From the NCBI RefSeq assembly GCF_028864635.1, contig NZ_CP104850.1:1370001-1434000 (forward strand): 64,000 nt of DNA, in the 5' to 3' direction. The notes below the pieces were generated by a model. The model was given only the letters and a program-made list of their open reading frames with translations, was not told where the DNA came from and searched no databases. Shown here piece after piece: positions 34,766 to 42,606 of this stretch. The stretch's first letter is position 1. Each line of letters begins with the position of its first letter. The position numbers were made by a program, and so were the translations under genes. Origin of the DNA: Cloacibacterium sp. TD35 (lineage in GTDB: Bacteria > Bacteroidota > Bacteroidia > Flavobacteriales > Weeksellaceae).

Positions 34766-35515
34766 ATGAAAAATAAAATTTGGTTGTTGGCCATCGTTGC
34801 ACTTACTGCTTCTGCTTGCAGAACACCGCTTCAAGTGGCTCAAGTTCAACCGCAGAAAAATACTTCTATTACTTCTGAAATTGCAGAAAATCAGAATTTC
34901 GTATCCGTTATTGCTCCTTACAAAGTAGAGTTGGAGAAAAAAATGAATTCTAAAATTTCGTACACTTCTGTAGACCTTAATAAATCGGGTGACAATTCTA
35001 ATTTAGGGAACCTTTTAGCAGATTTTACTTATGATGGAGCAGAAGAATGGGGCGAAAAAAATAATATTGACATAGATGCTGCAGTAATTAACATCGGTGG
35101 AATTCGTTCTACGATTGGTGCAGGAGATATTTTGACCAAACATGTTTTCGAAGTAATGCCTTTTGAAAATGAAGTGGTAATCGTAAAAATGAAAGGGAGT
35201 GATTTAAGAGGTTTATTTCAATATTATATAGAAACACAGAAAAATAACCCCGTTTCTCATCTTTACATAGAAACAGAAAACGGTAAAATTAATCAAGCCT
35301 TAATCGATGGCGAAAACGTGGAAGATGATAAGGTGTATTACATCGCTACATCTGATTATCTTGCTTTAGGTGGTGATAATATGAAATTTTTCAGCAAAGG
35401 AGAACTCATTTCTACAGGAATTAAATTAAGAGATTTATTTTTAGAATATTTCAAGAAAAATCCAGAAGTAAAAGCTAATACAGACATTCGTTTAAATTTT
35501 AAAGGAAAAAACTAA
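34766..35515 (+). CDS. 5'-nucleotidase C-terminal domain lipoprotein (half of a split UshA-type enzyme)
   Basis: The 249-residue lipoprotein (lipobox LTASAC, Cys18) contains only the C-terminal substrate-binding domain of UshA-type 5'-nucleotidases. NIGGIRSTIGAGDIL near residues 111-125 and FEVMPFENEVVIVKMKG near 130-146 bind nucleoside in the full enzyme. The metallophosphatase half is encoded by the next gene, overlapping by one base (TAATG). The domain order of the pair is therefore inverted relative to the single-chain enzyme. The start at 34766 is chosen because it gives a proper lipoprotein signal. Confidence 0.88.
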   Translation: MKNKIWLLAIVALTASACRTPLQVAQVQPQKNTSITSEIAENQNFVSVIAPYKVELEKKMNSKISYTSVDLNKSGDNSNLGNLLADFTYDGAEEWGEKNNIDIDAAVINIGGIRSTIGAGDILTKHVFEVMPFENEVVIVKMKGSDLRGLFQYYIETQKNNPVSHLYIETENGKINQALIDGENVEDDKVYYIATSDYLALGGDNMKFFSKGELISTGIKLRDLFLEYFKKNPEVKANTDIRLNFKGKN

Positions 35516-36465
35516 TGAACAGAAAAGAATTTTTAAGAACAATAGGAGGTGGAACATTAGCACTTTCTTTAGCGCCTAATTTAGTTTTTGCCAGTCAAAA
35601 AAACATTCTTGATAAAAATGCGGCATATAAATTGACCGTTTTGCATACCAATGACCAACACAGTAGAATAGAACCGTTTGATTCTAGCTACTCTAGAAAT
35701 CCTAATCAAGGAGGTTTTGCAAGACGTGCTACCTTAATTCAGCAGATTAGAAGCCAAGAAAAAAACGTTCTTTTGTTGGATGCAGGAGATATTTTTCAAG
35801 GAACGCCATATTTTAATTTTTATGGAGGTGAACTAGAGTTTAAATTAATGTCTATGATGGGGTATGATGGGGCAACGATGGGAAATCATGATTTTGACAA
35901 TGGTTTAGAAGGTTTCTTGAAGGCTTTGCCGAATGCTAAATTCCCTTTTATCACTTCTAATTACGATTTCAGCAATACCATTCTTGACGGGAAAACCGAA
36001 AAATATAAAATCTTCAAAAAAGATGGAATTAAAGTTGGTCTTTTCGGCGTAGGAATAGAATTAGATGGTTTGGTGGGCAAGAAGCAATATCAGGAAACTA
36101 AATATTTGGATCCAGTAGAAATAGCACAGCAGTATGCAGATTTTCTGAGAAAAGAAAAAGGTTGTGATTTGATAATTTGTCTATCGCATATAGGTTTTGA
36201 TTATAGAGATGATGCTGATAAAATTTCTGACAAAAAATTAGCGGTTCAGACTGATAATATTGATTTAATATTAGGAGGTCATACCCATACTTTTTTAAAA
36301 GAACCATTAAGTTTCACTAATAAAAGTGGCAAAAACGTTTTGGTGAATCAAGTAGGTTGGGCTGGGTTGCTTTTAGGAAGAATAGATTTTTATTTTGACA
36401 AAAATAAGAGCTTACAAAATATTTCTTGGAACAATCAAGTTATAGATGAAAGCATTATTGGTTAA
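35515..36465 (+). CDS. 5'-nucleotidase metallophosphatase domain protein (other half of the split enzyme)
   Basis: The 316-residue protein has an N-terminal hydrophobic leader resembling a Tat signal but with NRKEFLR rather than RR. It then carries the five metallophosphatase motifs: LHTNDQHSR near residue 42, DAGDIFQG near 85, GNHDFDNG near 122, LSHIGF near 224 and GGHTHTF near 258. These build the two-metal site that hydrolyses nucleotides or related phosphoesters. It should pair with the C-terminal-domain lipoprotein encoded just upstream. It is coupled by a one-base overlap and followed 9 bases later by porZ. Confidence 0.9.
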   Translation: MNRKEFLRTIGGGTLALSLAPNLVFASQKNILDKNAAYKLTVLHTNDQHSRIEPFDSSYSRNPNQGGFARRATLIQQIRSQEKNVLLLDAGDIFQGTPYFNFYGGELEFKLMSMMGYDGATMGNHDFDNGLEGFLKALPNAKFPFITSNYDFSNTILDGKTEKYKIFKKDGIKVGLFGVGIELDGLVGKKQYQETKYLDPVEIAQQYADFLRKEKGCDLIICLSHIGFDYRDDADKISDKKLAVQTDNIDLILGGHTHTFLKEPLSFTNKSGKNVLVNQVGWAGLLLGRIDFYFDKNKSLQNISWNNQVIDESIIG

Positions 36466-36474
36466 AAATTATAG

Positions 36475-38712
36475 ATGAAAAAAAATATATTCATTTTTTT
36501 ACTGTTATTATCCTATATTTCTGTTTTTGCGCAAAGCACTAAAAGTAAGTGGAGCGATTTGTTCTCATACAATAATGTGCTTGCTTTCAAAGAAAAAGAC
36601 GGAAGAATCATTGCGGCTACTGAAAATGGTGTTTTTTATTACAATACCATTTCGGGTGAAATAACCAAACTTTCTAAAGCCAATGGTTTGCACGAAGTGA
36701 AAATTTCAGCGTTTGATTATGATGCTGCTACTAACACTGCTATTATAGGTTATAAGTCTGGCAACTTAGATGTGGTAACTACAGATGGTGTAACATATGT
36801 AGTAGATATACCGCTCTCGCAAAGTTATACAGGGAGTAAAACGATTAATAATATTTCCATCAATGGAGACAAGGCTGTAATTTCTGTAGGTTATGGTGTT
36901 TCTATTTTTAATATTACCAAAAAAGAATTTGGAGATACTTGTTTCTTTTTTAATGGAGCTTCTTATGAAAATGTGTTAGAAGCCACCATAAAAGATAATA
37001 CCGTTTATGCAATTACAGGAAATAGTCTTAAATATCATCCCATAGATGTAACTTTTTCGGTGTATAGTAATTGGAATTCCGTTACTGGGAATTATACTCA
37101 GATAGATTCTAAGTCTATTTTAGCTTTGTCTAATAACAACACGGTGTATTATGGAAATGTAGGAACACTAAACTCTATTCCACAAAATTTCACTAAAATT
37201 AAAGACCTTAAAATTACGGATTCACAAATTATTGTTGCAGACCATAGCAAAGTGTATGTATATACCCTTACAGGAACATTACAAAAAACAGTAGATATTG
37301 CAGAAGAAGTAAATACTGCTTATGTGATAAGCAATCAAATATATACGGGTACCCAGTTTTCAGGCATTTATGATGAGTCTAAAAACTCTTACAAACCAGA
37401 TGGACCATATTCTAATATTTCTTACAAAATAAGTTTGTTAGACAATCAATTATGGGTTTCTACAGGGGGAAGAGATGCTTACAATACTCCTTTTTACATG
37501 GGTTTAGGGTATTATCATTTTGATGGGAGTAAATGGAATTATCCAAATTATTTCAAAAATTCTAGCTTCGGATGGAATATCCTAGATGTAGCTCCTAATC
37601 CTTCTAAACCTACTGAGGTTTTTTTTACTAACTATTCATTTATTTTAGGTGAAAAAGGCATTTATAAAATGGATAATAATGTTTTTATAAAAGCATATAA
37701 TCAAACGGACTCTAATAATTTCTATAATAGACCAGTAGGTTGTATTTTTGATGAAAACAATCAACTTTTTTGCTCGGTAGGCGCTTTACAAAACCAGAAA
37801 TATACAGAAGGTGTTTATGTGTATGATAAATCTACTGATCAATTTGTTATTAATTCATTAGTTTCAGCAGGCGGTATTCAGAAGCCGATTGTAAAAGAAG
37901 GCAAATTATTTATTCCGTCACCTTACTATAATCCAGGAGGTTTAATTATTTCTGACTATAAAAATACGCCGCTAAGTTTTTCAGATGATAAAACAATAAT
38001 TATCAATGCAAAAAATGGACTGGCAGCTTCTGGAACAGTTTCAGCAGCTATAGATAAAAATGATGATATTTGGTTAGGAACTAGACTTGGACTTAGAATT
38101 TTACCAAATGCGTCTAATGCTGTTAATAACACAGATAACACAGCGGAACCAATTGTCATCACCCAAAACGGAATTCCAGAAGAGCTTTTTAAAGATTTAG
38201 TTATTCTTCAAGTAGAAGTAGATTCAGGAAATCAAAAATGGGTGTCTGTAGAAGGAGGAGGCGTTTTTTATCTTAGTTCAAATGGTGAGAATACTATTTC
38301 ACATTTCACAAAATCTAATTCTCCATTACCAAGTGATGTAGTAACAGATATTAAGGTTGACTCAAAAACAGGTAAGGTTTACTTTGTAACCTTTGATGGT
38401 ATTGTGGTTTATCAAGGAGATGTAATTGACGTTTCAAGTAATTTTTCTAAGATAAAAGTTTACCCAAATCCAATTGTGACGAGTCAATATAAAGGAAATG
38501 TGAAAATCACAGGACTTGCAGAAAAAACCAATATTAGAATTACAGATGCAGCAGGAAACGTGGTGCATCAAGCTATAGCAAGAGGTGGTTTTTATGAATG
38601 GAATCTCAATAATCAAAGAGGAATAAGAGTAGCATCGGGAATTTATTTTGTTTTAATGACCAATGAAGATGGAACTGATAAAGCTACCGCTAAAATCGCC
38701 GTGGTAAATTAA
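36475..38712 (+). CDS. porZ: Type IX secretion protein PorZ-like, beta-propeller with T9SS C-terminal signal
   Basis: The 745-residue secreted protein has a signal peptide (cleavage after VFAQ near residue 20). It has a propeller-rich body (repeated short motifs such as DGRIIAATENGVFYY and KNDDIWLGTRLGLRIL) and a C-terminal domain of about 80 residues. This last domain has type A T9SS sorting features: KVYPNP, then ITDAAGNVVHQ, ASGIYFVLM and a basic end. PorZ of Porphyromonas works with PorU in the attachment complex on the cell surface. Adjacency to recO is a common porZ setting. It may also be a general two-component-propeller protein, but length and context favour PorZ. Confidence 0.85.
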   Translation: MKKNIFIFLLLLSYISVFAQSTKSKWSDLFSYNNVLAFKEKDGRIIAATENGVFYYNTISGEITKLSKANGLHEVKISAFDYDAATNTAIIGYKSGNLDVVTTDGVTYVVDIPLSQSYTGSKTINNISINGDKAVISVGYGVSIFNITKKEFGDTCFFFNGASYENVLEATIKDNTVYAITGNSLKYHPIDVTFSVYSNWNSVTGNYTQIDSKSILALSNNNTVYYGNVGTLNSIPQNFTKIKDLKITDSQIIVADHSKVYVYTLTGTLQKTVDIAEEVNTAYVISNQIYTGTQFSGIYDESKNSYKPDGPYSNISYKISLLDNQLWVSTGGRDAYNTPFYMGLGYYHFDGSKWNYPNYFKNSSFGWNILDVAPNPSKPTEVFFTNYSFILGEKGIYKMDNNVFIKAYNQTDSNNFYNRPVGCIFDENNQLFCSVGALQNQKYTEGVYVYDKSTDQFVINSLVSAGGIQKPIVKEGKLFIPSPYYNPGGLIISDYKNTPLSFSDDKTIIINAKNGLAASGTVSAAIDKNDDIWLGTRLGLRILPNASNAVNNTDNTAEPIVITQNGIPEELFKDLVILQVEVDSGNQKWVSVEGGGVFYLSSNGENTISHFTKSNSPLPSDVVTDIKVDSKTGKVYFVTFDGIVVYQGDVIDVSSNFSKIKVYPNPIVTSQYKGNVKITGLAEKTNIRITDAAGNVVHQAIARGGFYEWNLNNQRGIRVASGIYFVLMTNEDGTDKATAKIAVVN

Positions 38713-39395
38713 TGGAAAAAAACACAGGATTTTTACTCTCTTATATAAAGTACGGAGATCATGATGCGATTATAAATTGTTATACTCTAGAAAGTGGTTT
38801 TCAGTCGTTTTTTATGAGAGGAGTGTATTCTGTCAAAAATAAAAAAAAAGCTTTTCTTTCGCCGCTTAATGAGCTAGAAATTACTTTTTCTACTCATCAT
38901 GGTAATCTTCCTACAATTAAGAAAGTAGAATTGAGCGAAAAATTACAAGATGAGGTAAATGTTCATCAAAATGCAGTGATTTTTTTTCTGGCTGATTTTC
39001 TCAATCAAATTTTAAAAAACGAAAGTCAGCAAATTCCTCTTTATCGAGAAATTAAATTTTTCAAACAGAAGATTTTAGAGAAAAAAATGCACGCACATTA
39101 TTTTTTTCTGATTAGGATGCTCCTGTTTTTTGGAATATCACCACTAATTTCAGAAGAAAAATTTTTAAACATAGAAAAAGGAATCTTTCAAGAAGAAATC
39201 TCACAAAAAGAATTAGGCGAAGAGTTGTCTTCTCTCTGGAAGAAAATTTTAGATGAAGAACTGAATGAAGATTTTTTAGTAGAAAAAAAATACAGAAAAC
39301 CTCTATTAGATTCTATTTTACAATATTATAAAATACATTTTCCAGAATTTTATTCCCCTAAATCATTACCAGTAATTTTAGAAATATTCGAATAA
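38712..39395 (+). CDS. recO: DNA repair protein RecO
   Basis: RecO helps load RecA at gaps in the RecFOR pathway. The 227-residue protein starts with an OB-fold region (GFLLSYIKYGDHDAIINCYTL) followed by an all-alpha domain containing the conserved ADFLNQIL helix near 90. The zinc-binding cysteines of some RecO proteins are absent, as is usual in flavobacteria. Its ATG overlaps the porZ stop by one base (TAATG), so expression is tied to porZ. A terminator follows. Confidence 0.88.
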   Translation: MEKNTGFLLSYIKYGDHDAIINCYTLESGFQSFFMRGVYSVKNKKKAFLSPLNELEITFSTHHGNLPTIKKVELSEKLQDEVNVHQNAVIFFLADFLNQILKNESQQIPLYREIKFFKQKILEKKMHAHYFFLIRMLLFFGISPLISEEKFLNIEKGIFQEEISQKELGEELSSLWKKILDEELNEDFLVEKKYRKPLLDSILQYYKIHFPEFYSPKSLPVILEIFE

Positions 39396-39428
39396 ATACA
39401 ACCGCCTAATTAGGCGGTTGTATTTTTT
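39396..39428 (+). terminator. Terminator after recO
   Basis: A perfect 28-base palindrome (39396-39423) is followed by a T run. It begins at the last base of the recO stop region and lies against the end of the convergent lipoprotein gene. Confidence 0.88.
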
Positions 39429-40166
39429 TTAGTCATCTGCAGAAGTTCTGGTCTCTGTTTTATATACTTGGAAGTTAAAAACAAAGCTTCTGTTTTTAAA
39501 GCTGATGGATGAGAATGCAAAATGCTCATCTCTAGCATAAGCCGCCCTAGAAGGCACAATGATTACTCCTTGTAAATTATAATCAGCATCATCGGGAATT
39601 TCACAGCTTTGGAAGTTTTTAATCGCTTCTTGGAAGCCTTCCATTTCATAGAACGTTCTCGTTTTAGTAGTTTTATTATCAGTATTGTATTTGGTTAAAA
39701 CACTGTTTCTTACATAATAATAAGCGGGATCTATTTCTGGAGTCCCACTGCTTATAATAGTTGTTCTGAAAGGAAATTTTGAATCAAATTTTACGATATT
39801 ATCACTACCTTTTACTGCTACATAAGTTTGAGTATTATGCATGATTCTGATTTTATCAGTTGCTGCAATCGTTTTCCCGTTAGTAGGAGTATATCTGCTG
39901 ATATAAACAACACCAGAATTAAGTTTTACAGGACTATATTCAGAAAGAGGTTTTTCATTATCGTCTGTAGTAGAAGTACTGCTAAACGCTACAATATTTC
40001 CTCTAGAATCAAAATAATTATCTTTTAAAAATTTTTGAATAGCCTCATCATCATATGCGTTCTGTGTTTCTATACTTACTTCTTGTGTAGTGTTATTATC
40101 ATCATCATTTTTACATGATGTGATTGCTAAAGAAGCTAAGGCAAGAAACAAAAGTATTTTTTTCAT
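39429..40166 (-). CDS. FKBP-like lipoprotein
   Basis: A 245-residue lipoprotein (SLAITSC, Cys18, then DDDNN). The body has the features of flavobacterial FKBP-type isomerase lipoproteins: DDEAIQKFLKDNYFDSRGNI near residues 40-59, FYEMEGFQEAIKNFQSC near 167-183 and an NLQGVIIVPSRAAYAR strand near 197-212. GFQ...VIIVPS..AY parallels the FKBP GVxxxIPxxxAYG motif. Several active-site positions are not obvious, so isomerase activity is uncertain. Protein folding in the periplasm is the probable role. Monocistronic, divergent from hslR. Confidence 0.7.
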   Translation of the reverse strand: MKKILLFLALASLAITSCKNDDDNNTTQEVSIETQNAYDDEAIQKFLKDNYFDSRGNIVAFSSTSTTDDNEKPLSEYSPVKLNSGVVYISRYTPTNGKTIAATDKIRIMHNTQTYVAVKGSDNIVKFDSKFPFRTTIISSGTPEIDPAYYYVRNSVLTKYNTDNKTTKTRTFYEMEGFQEAIKNFQSCEIPDDADYNLQGVIIVPSRAAYARDEHFAFSSISFKNRSFVFNFQVYKTETRTSADD

Positions 40167-40223
40167 AAGTTTTTTTATCCTTTAGATTTGTTTAATTAAA
40201 TTGCTCGATATTTTCAATAACTG

Positions 40224-40231
40224 CAAAAGTA
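40224..40231 (-). promoter_or_regulatory. Candidate -7 box for the FKBP-like lipoprotein
   Basis: The minus strand reads TACTTTTG (TAnnTTTG), 57 bases before the ATG at 40166. Confidence 0.4.
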
Positions 40232-40241
40232 TAAATAAATT

Positions 40242-40673
40242 ATGAGAATTGATAAATTTTTATGGAGTATTAGGTTTTACAAAACTAGAAATATCGCAGC
40301 CGAAGAGATTAAGAAAAATAGAGTTTCTATAGGAGAAAATACCGTAAAATCTTCCAAAGAAGTAAAAGAGGGAGATGTAATCAAGATAAGAAAGAACCAA
40401 ATAGACTATAAAATTAAAGTTTTACAAATTCCCAAAAGTAGAATAGGAGCCAAGTTGGTTGCACTTCATGTAGCAGACATGACCGAGAAAGAGCAATATG
40501 AATTGCTAAAACTCAGAAAAATGTCTCAGGATTATTATCGTACCAAAGGAGAAGGAAGGCCAACTAAAAAAGACAGAAGAGATATGGATGATTTCTTAGA
40601 AACAGACCATGATGAAACTTCTATGACAGAGGAGGATTGGGATTCTTTCTTTAAGGATGTAGCTGAAGAATAG
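40242..40673 (+). CDS. hslR: S4-domain RNA-binding protein, Hsp15 family
   Basis: A 143-residue cytosolic protein with an N-terminal S4 domain (MRIDKFLWSIRFYKTRNIA, then VKEGDVIKIRKN near 40-52) that binds structured RNA. A basic region with GEGRPTKKDRRD and an acidic C-terminus follow. E. coli Hsp15 recycles 50S subunits carrying nascent chains. The last 23 bases overlap the convergent aroK gene, an unusually deep tail-to-tail overlap. Confidence 0.87.
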   Translation: MRIDKFLWSIRFYKTRNIAAEEIKKNRVSIGENTVKSSKEVKEGDVIKIRKNQIDYKIKVLQIPKSRIGAKLVALHVADMTEKEQYELLKLRKMSQDYYRTKGEGRPTKKDRRDMDDFLETDHDETSMTEEDWDSFFKDVAEE

Positions 40674-41172
40674 TAGTGATTTCCTCTACTATTTCTTCCG
40701 GCGTTTTATGATCGGTATCTACAACGTATTGTGCTTTATTGTAAAAAATATTTCTCTCAAAAAGGTGTTTGGCGATAAATTCTGGTAAATCTTCGTCGCT
40801 TATTCTAGCAATAAGAGGTCTTTTTTCTTTTTGTTTAGATAATCTTTGAACCAGCGTGCCAATATTAGCTCTTAGATAAATTGTGATAGAATTATTATTA
40901 AGAATTTCCATGTTATTGTAGTAAACGGGAGTGCCACCACCCAAACTGATGATACAGTTTTCTTGTGCAGCAAGTAATTCTTCTAAAGTTTCTTTTTCTG
41001 ACTTTCTAAAGTAGATTTCACCCTTTTTTTCAAAAATTTCGGGTATTGTCATGTTTTTTTTTCTGGAAATTTCTTTATCAAGGTCAAAAATTTTAAAATT
41101 TATTTTTTCTCCCAATAATTTGGAAATGTGAGATTTACCGCTCCCCATGTAGCCTAGAAGTGAAATAATCAT
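40651..41172 (-). CDS. aroK: Shikimate kinase
   Basis: This kinase makes shikimate-3-phosphate in aromatic amino acid synthesis. The 173-residue protein has Walker A GYMGSGKS near residues 7-14, FDLDKEISRK near 29-38 (shikimate-binding Asp), an FRKSE helix near 55, SLGGGTPVY near 76-84 and an RPLI lid motif near 118-121. Length is typical. It overlaps hslR by 23 bases at the 3' end and faces the tRNA cluster upstream. Confidence 0.92.
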   Translation of the reverse strand: MIISLLGYMGSGKSHISKLLGEKINFKIFDLDKEISRKKNMTIPEIFEKKGEIYFRKSEKETLEELLAAQENCIISLGGGTPVYYNNMEILNNNSITIYLRANIGTLVQRLSKQKEKRPLIARISDEDLPEFIAKHLFERNIFYNKAQYVVDTDHKTPEEIVEEITTILQLHP

Positions 41173-41204
41173 AATTTTATTTTGTACAAAGTTCTTAAAA
41201 AATT

Positions 41205-41233
41205 TTGAGAATTTAAAAAAAGGCGTATCTTTG
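41205..41233 (+). promoter_or_regulatory. Promoter of the tRNA cluster
   Basis: TTG at 41205-41207, an 18-base spacer and TATCTTTG at 41226-41233 fit the Bacteroidota consensus. The first tRNA begins 29 bases downstream of the box end. Confidence 0.65.
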
Positions 41234-41261
41234 CACCACTTTTTAACAGAGATGTTAAGGA

Positions 41262-41334
41262 GACCTGGTAGCTCAGCTGGTAGAGCAATACACTTTTAAT
41301 GTATGGGTCCTGGGTTCGAATCCCAGCCAGGTCA
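41262..41334 (+). tRNA. tRNA-Lys (anticodon TTT)
   Basis: A 73-base cloverleaf: acceptor GACCTGG pairs with CCAGGTC, the D arm has GCTCAGCTGGTAGAGC, the anticodon loop is CTTTTAA, and the T arm contains GGTTCGAATCC. CCA is not encoded. It is identical to the copy at 41493. Confidence 0.97.
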
Positions 41335-41342
41335 CAGTAAAT

Positions 41343-41366
41343 TCCGTAACATTACGGATTTTTTTT
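41343..41366 (+). terminator. Hairpin with T run between tRNA-Lys and tRNA-Leu
   Basis: A 7-bp stem (arms 41343-41349 and 41352-41358) with a T run to 41366 ends one base before tRNA-Leu. It resembles an intrinsic terminator, although it may be a processing structure if the tRNAs form one transcript. Confidence 0.6.
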
Positions 41367-41449
41367 GCCTACGTGGTGAAATTGGTAGACACGCCATCTT
41401 GAGGGGGTGGTTTCCTAAGGATGTGCTGGTTCGAGTCCAGTCGTAGGCA
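41367..41449 (+). tRNA. tRNA-Leu (anticodon GAG)
   Basis: An 83-base class II tRNA with acceptor GCCTACG pairing with CGTAGGC, anticodon loop TTGAGGG and a variable arm (TTTCCTAAGGATGT region). CCA is not encoded. Confidence 0.96.
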
Positions 41450-41492
41450 CGAAAGCAAAAATAAAAAACTTAGAAATTTTTATAAATTTCAA

Positions 41493-41565
41493 GACCTGGT
41501 AGCTCAGCTGGTAGAGCAATACACTTTTAATGTATGGGTCCTGGGTTCGAATCCCAGCCAGGTCA
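41493..41565 (+). tRNA. tRNA-Lys (anticodon TTT), second copy
   Basis: Identical over all 73 bases to the tRNA at 41262-41334, so this is a recent or gene-converted duplication flanking tRNA-Leu. Confidence 0.97.
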
Positions 41566-41617
41566 CAATTTACGAAAGTAAATTTTTTTCATATTAATAT
41601 TTTGTGATTTGGTGTTT

Positions 41618-41648
41618 AAAAGCCTTCAAGTTATCTTGAAGGCTTTTT
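41618..41648. terminator. Bidirectional terminator between the tRNA cluster and panC
   Basis: A 13-bp perfect stem (arms 41618-41630 and 41635-41647, TTAT loop) with flanking A and T tracts lies between the tRNAs and the convergent panC. Confidence 0.85.
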
Positions 41649-41654
41649 ATTTTA

Positions 41655-42494
41655 TTACAAGTGCAGATTATCTATTAGTCTTACTATGTCTGCATATGCT
41701 ACGATAAATGCTCTGTATTCTTTGTTTTCATCTATAGCATTTGCTTCTTTGAGCGTTTCTTCGTCTGCAATAACGAAATATTCTAAATCAAAATTAGAAT
41801 GTTTGAAAATATCTTGAACCCTTTGTTTAATCTCTTCTAGAGGAATTAGCCTGAACCATTCTTTTACTTTTATGAGTGTTTCGTAGATGATTGTAGCCTC
41901 TTTTCTCTGGGTTTCTGTGAGTCTCATGTTTCTAGAGCTTAGTGCTAATCCATCTTTTTCTCTTAGTGTAGGAATCCCATGGATTTTAATGGGCAGCCTT
42001 GTTTTTTCTACCATTTTTTTTATGATAGCCAACTGTTGGTAGTCTTTTTCGCCAAAATAGGCATTGTGTGGTTGTACTTGTCTGAAAAGCTCTTCTACGA
42101 TGGTTCCTACTCCATCAAAGTGTCCTGGTCTGTATTTGCCTTCCATTTCGTTTTCCAGGCCATCAAAATCGTATTTTTTACTGCTTAATCCATCTGGATA
42201 CATTTCTTCTACATTGGGAACGTAAACTGCGTCTACACCTTCTTTTTCTAAAAGTTCTAAGTCTTTTTCTAGGGTTTTGGGGTATTTTTGAAAATCATCT
42301 GGATTGTTAAACTGGGTAGGGTTTACAAAAATGGAAGAAATAACCTCGTCATTTTCTTTTTTGGCTGCTTTGTAAAGAGAAAGATGACCCTCGTGAAGAG
42401 CTCCCATTGTAGGGGCAAAACCTATTTTTTTACCCATTTCTCTCTGTCTTTCAATGTAATCAATCAATGTTTTTTTACTTTTCAGAACTTTCAT
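41655..42494 (-). CDS. panC: Pantothenate synthetase
   Basis: PanC joins pantoate and beta-alanine with ATP to form pantothenate. The 279-residue protein has PTMGALHEGHLSL near residues 28-40 (nucleotide-binding HxGH), FVNPTQFNNPDDFQKYPRT-like segment near 57-75, GxFxGVGTIV near 125-134, FGEKDYQQL near 147-155 and a KDGLALSSRN segment near 180-190. The order panC divergent from a GlgA-like gene is common in flavobacteria. Confidence 0.94.
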   Translation of the reverse strand: MKVLKSKKTLIDYIERQREMGKKIGFAPTMGALHEGHLSLYKAAKKENDEVISSIFVNPTQFNNPDDFQKYPKTLEKDLELLEKEGVDAVYVPNVEEMYPDGLSSKKYDFDGLENEMEGKYRPGHFDGVGTIVEELFRQVQPHNAYFGEKDYQQLAIIKKMVEKTRLPIKIHGIPTLREKDGLALSSRNMRLTETQRKEATIIYETLIKVKEWFRLIPLEEIKQRVQDIFKHSNFDLEYFVIADEETLKEANAIDENKEYRAFIVAYADIVRLIDNLHL

Positions 42495-42559
42495 AAAAAT
42501 TGTATTTAGGGTAAAGTTATAAAAAATTGTTAATTAAAAGAAATTCGGTTATTTTTTTG

Positions 42560-42567
42560 TATTTTTG
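42560..42567 (+). promoter_or_regulatory. Candidate -7 box for the GlgA-like/DUF4270/glmS operon
   Basis: TATTTTTG fits TAnnTTTG and is 39 bases before the ATG at 42607. Confidence 0.4.
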
Positions 42568-42606
42568 CATAATTAACCGTCTTTGTATAGAGAAGAAAAA
42601 AATATT

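Noticed and set aside
41173-41654. Integrative element at the tRNA cluster
   Set aside because: No integrase, attachment-site repeat or phage-like gene flanks the tRNAs. The only repeats are the two complete tRNA-Lys genes.
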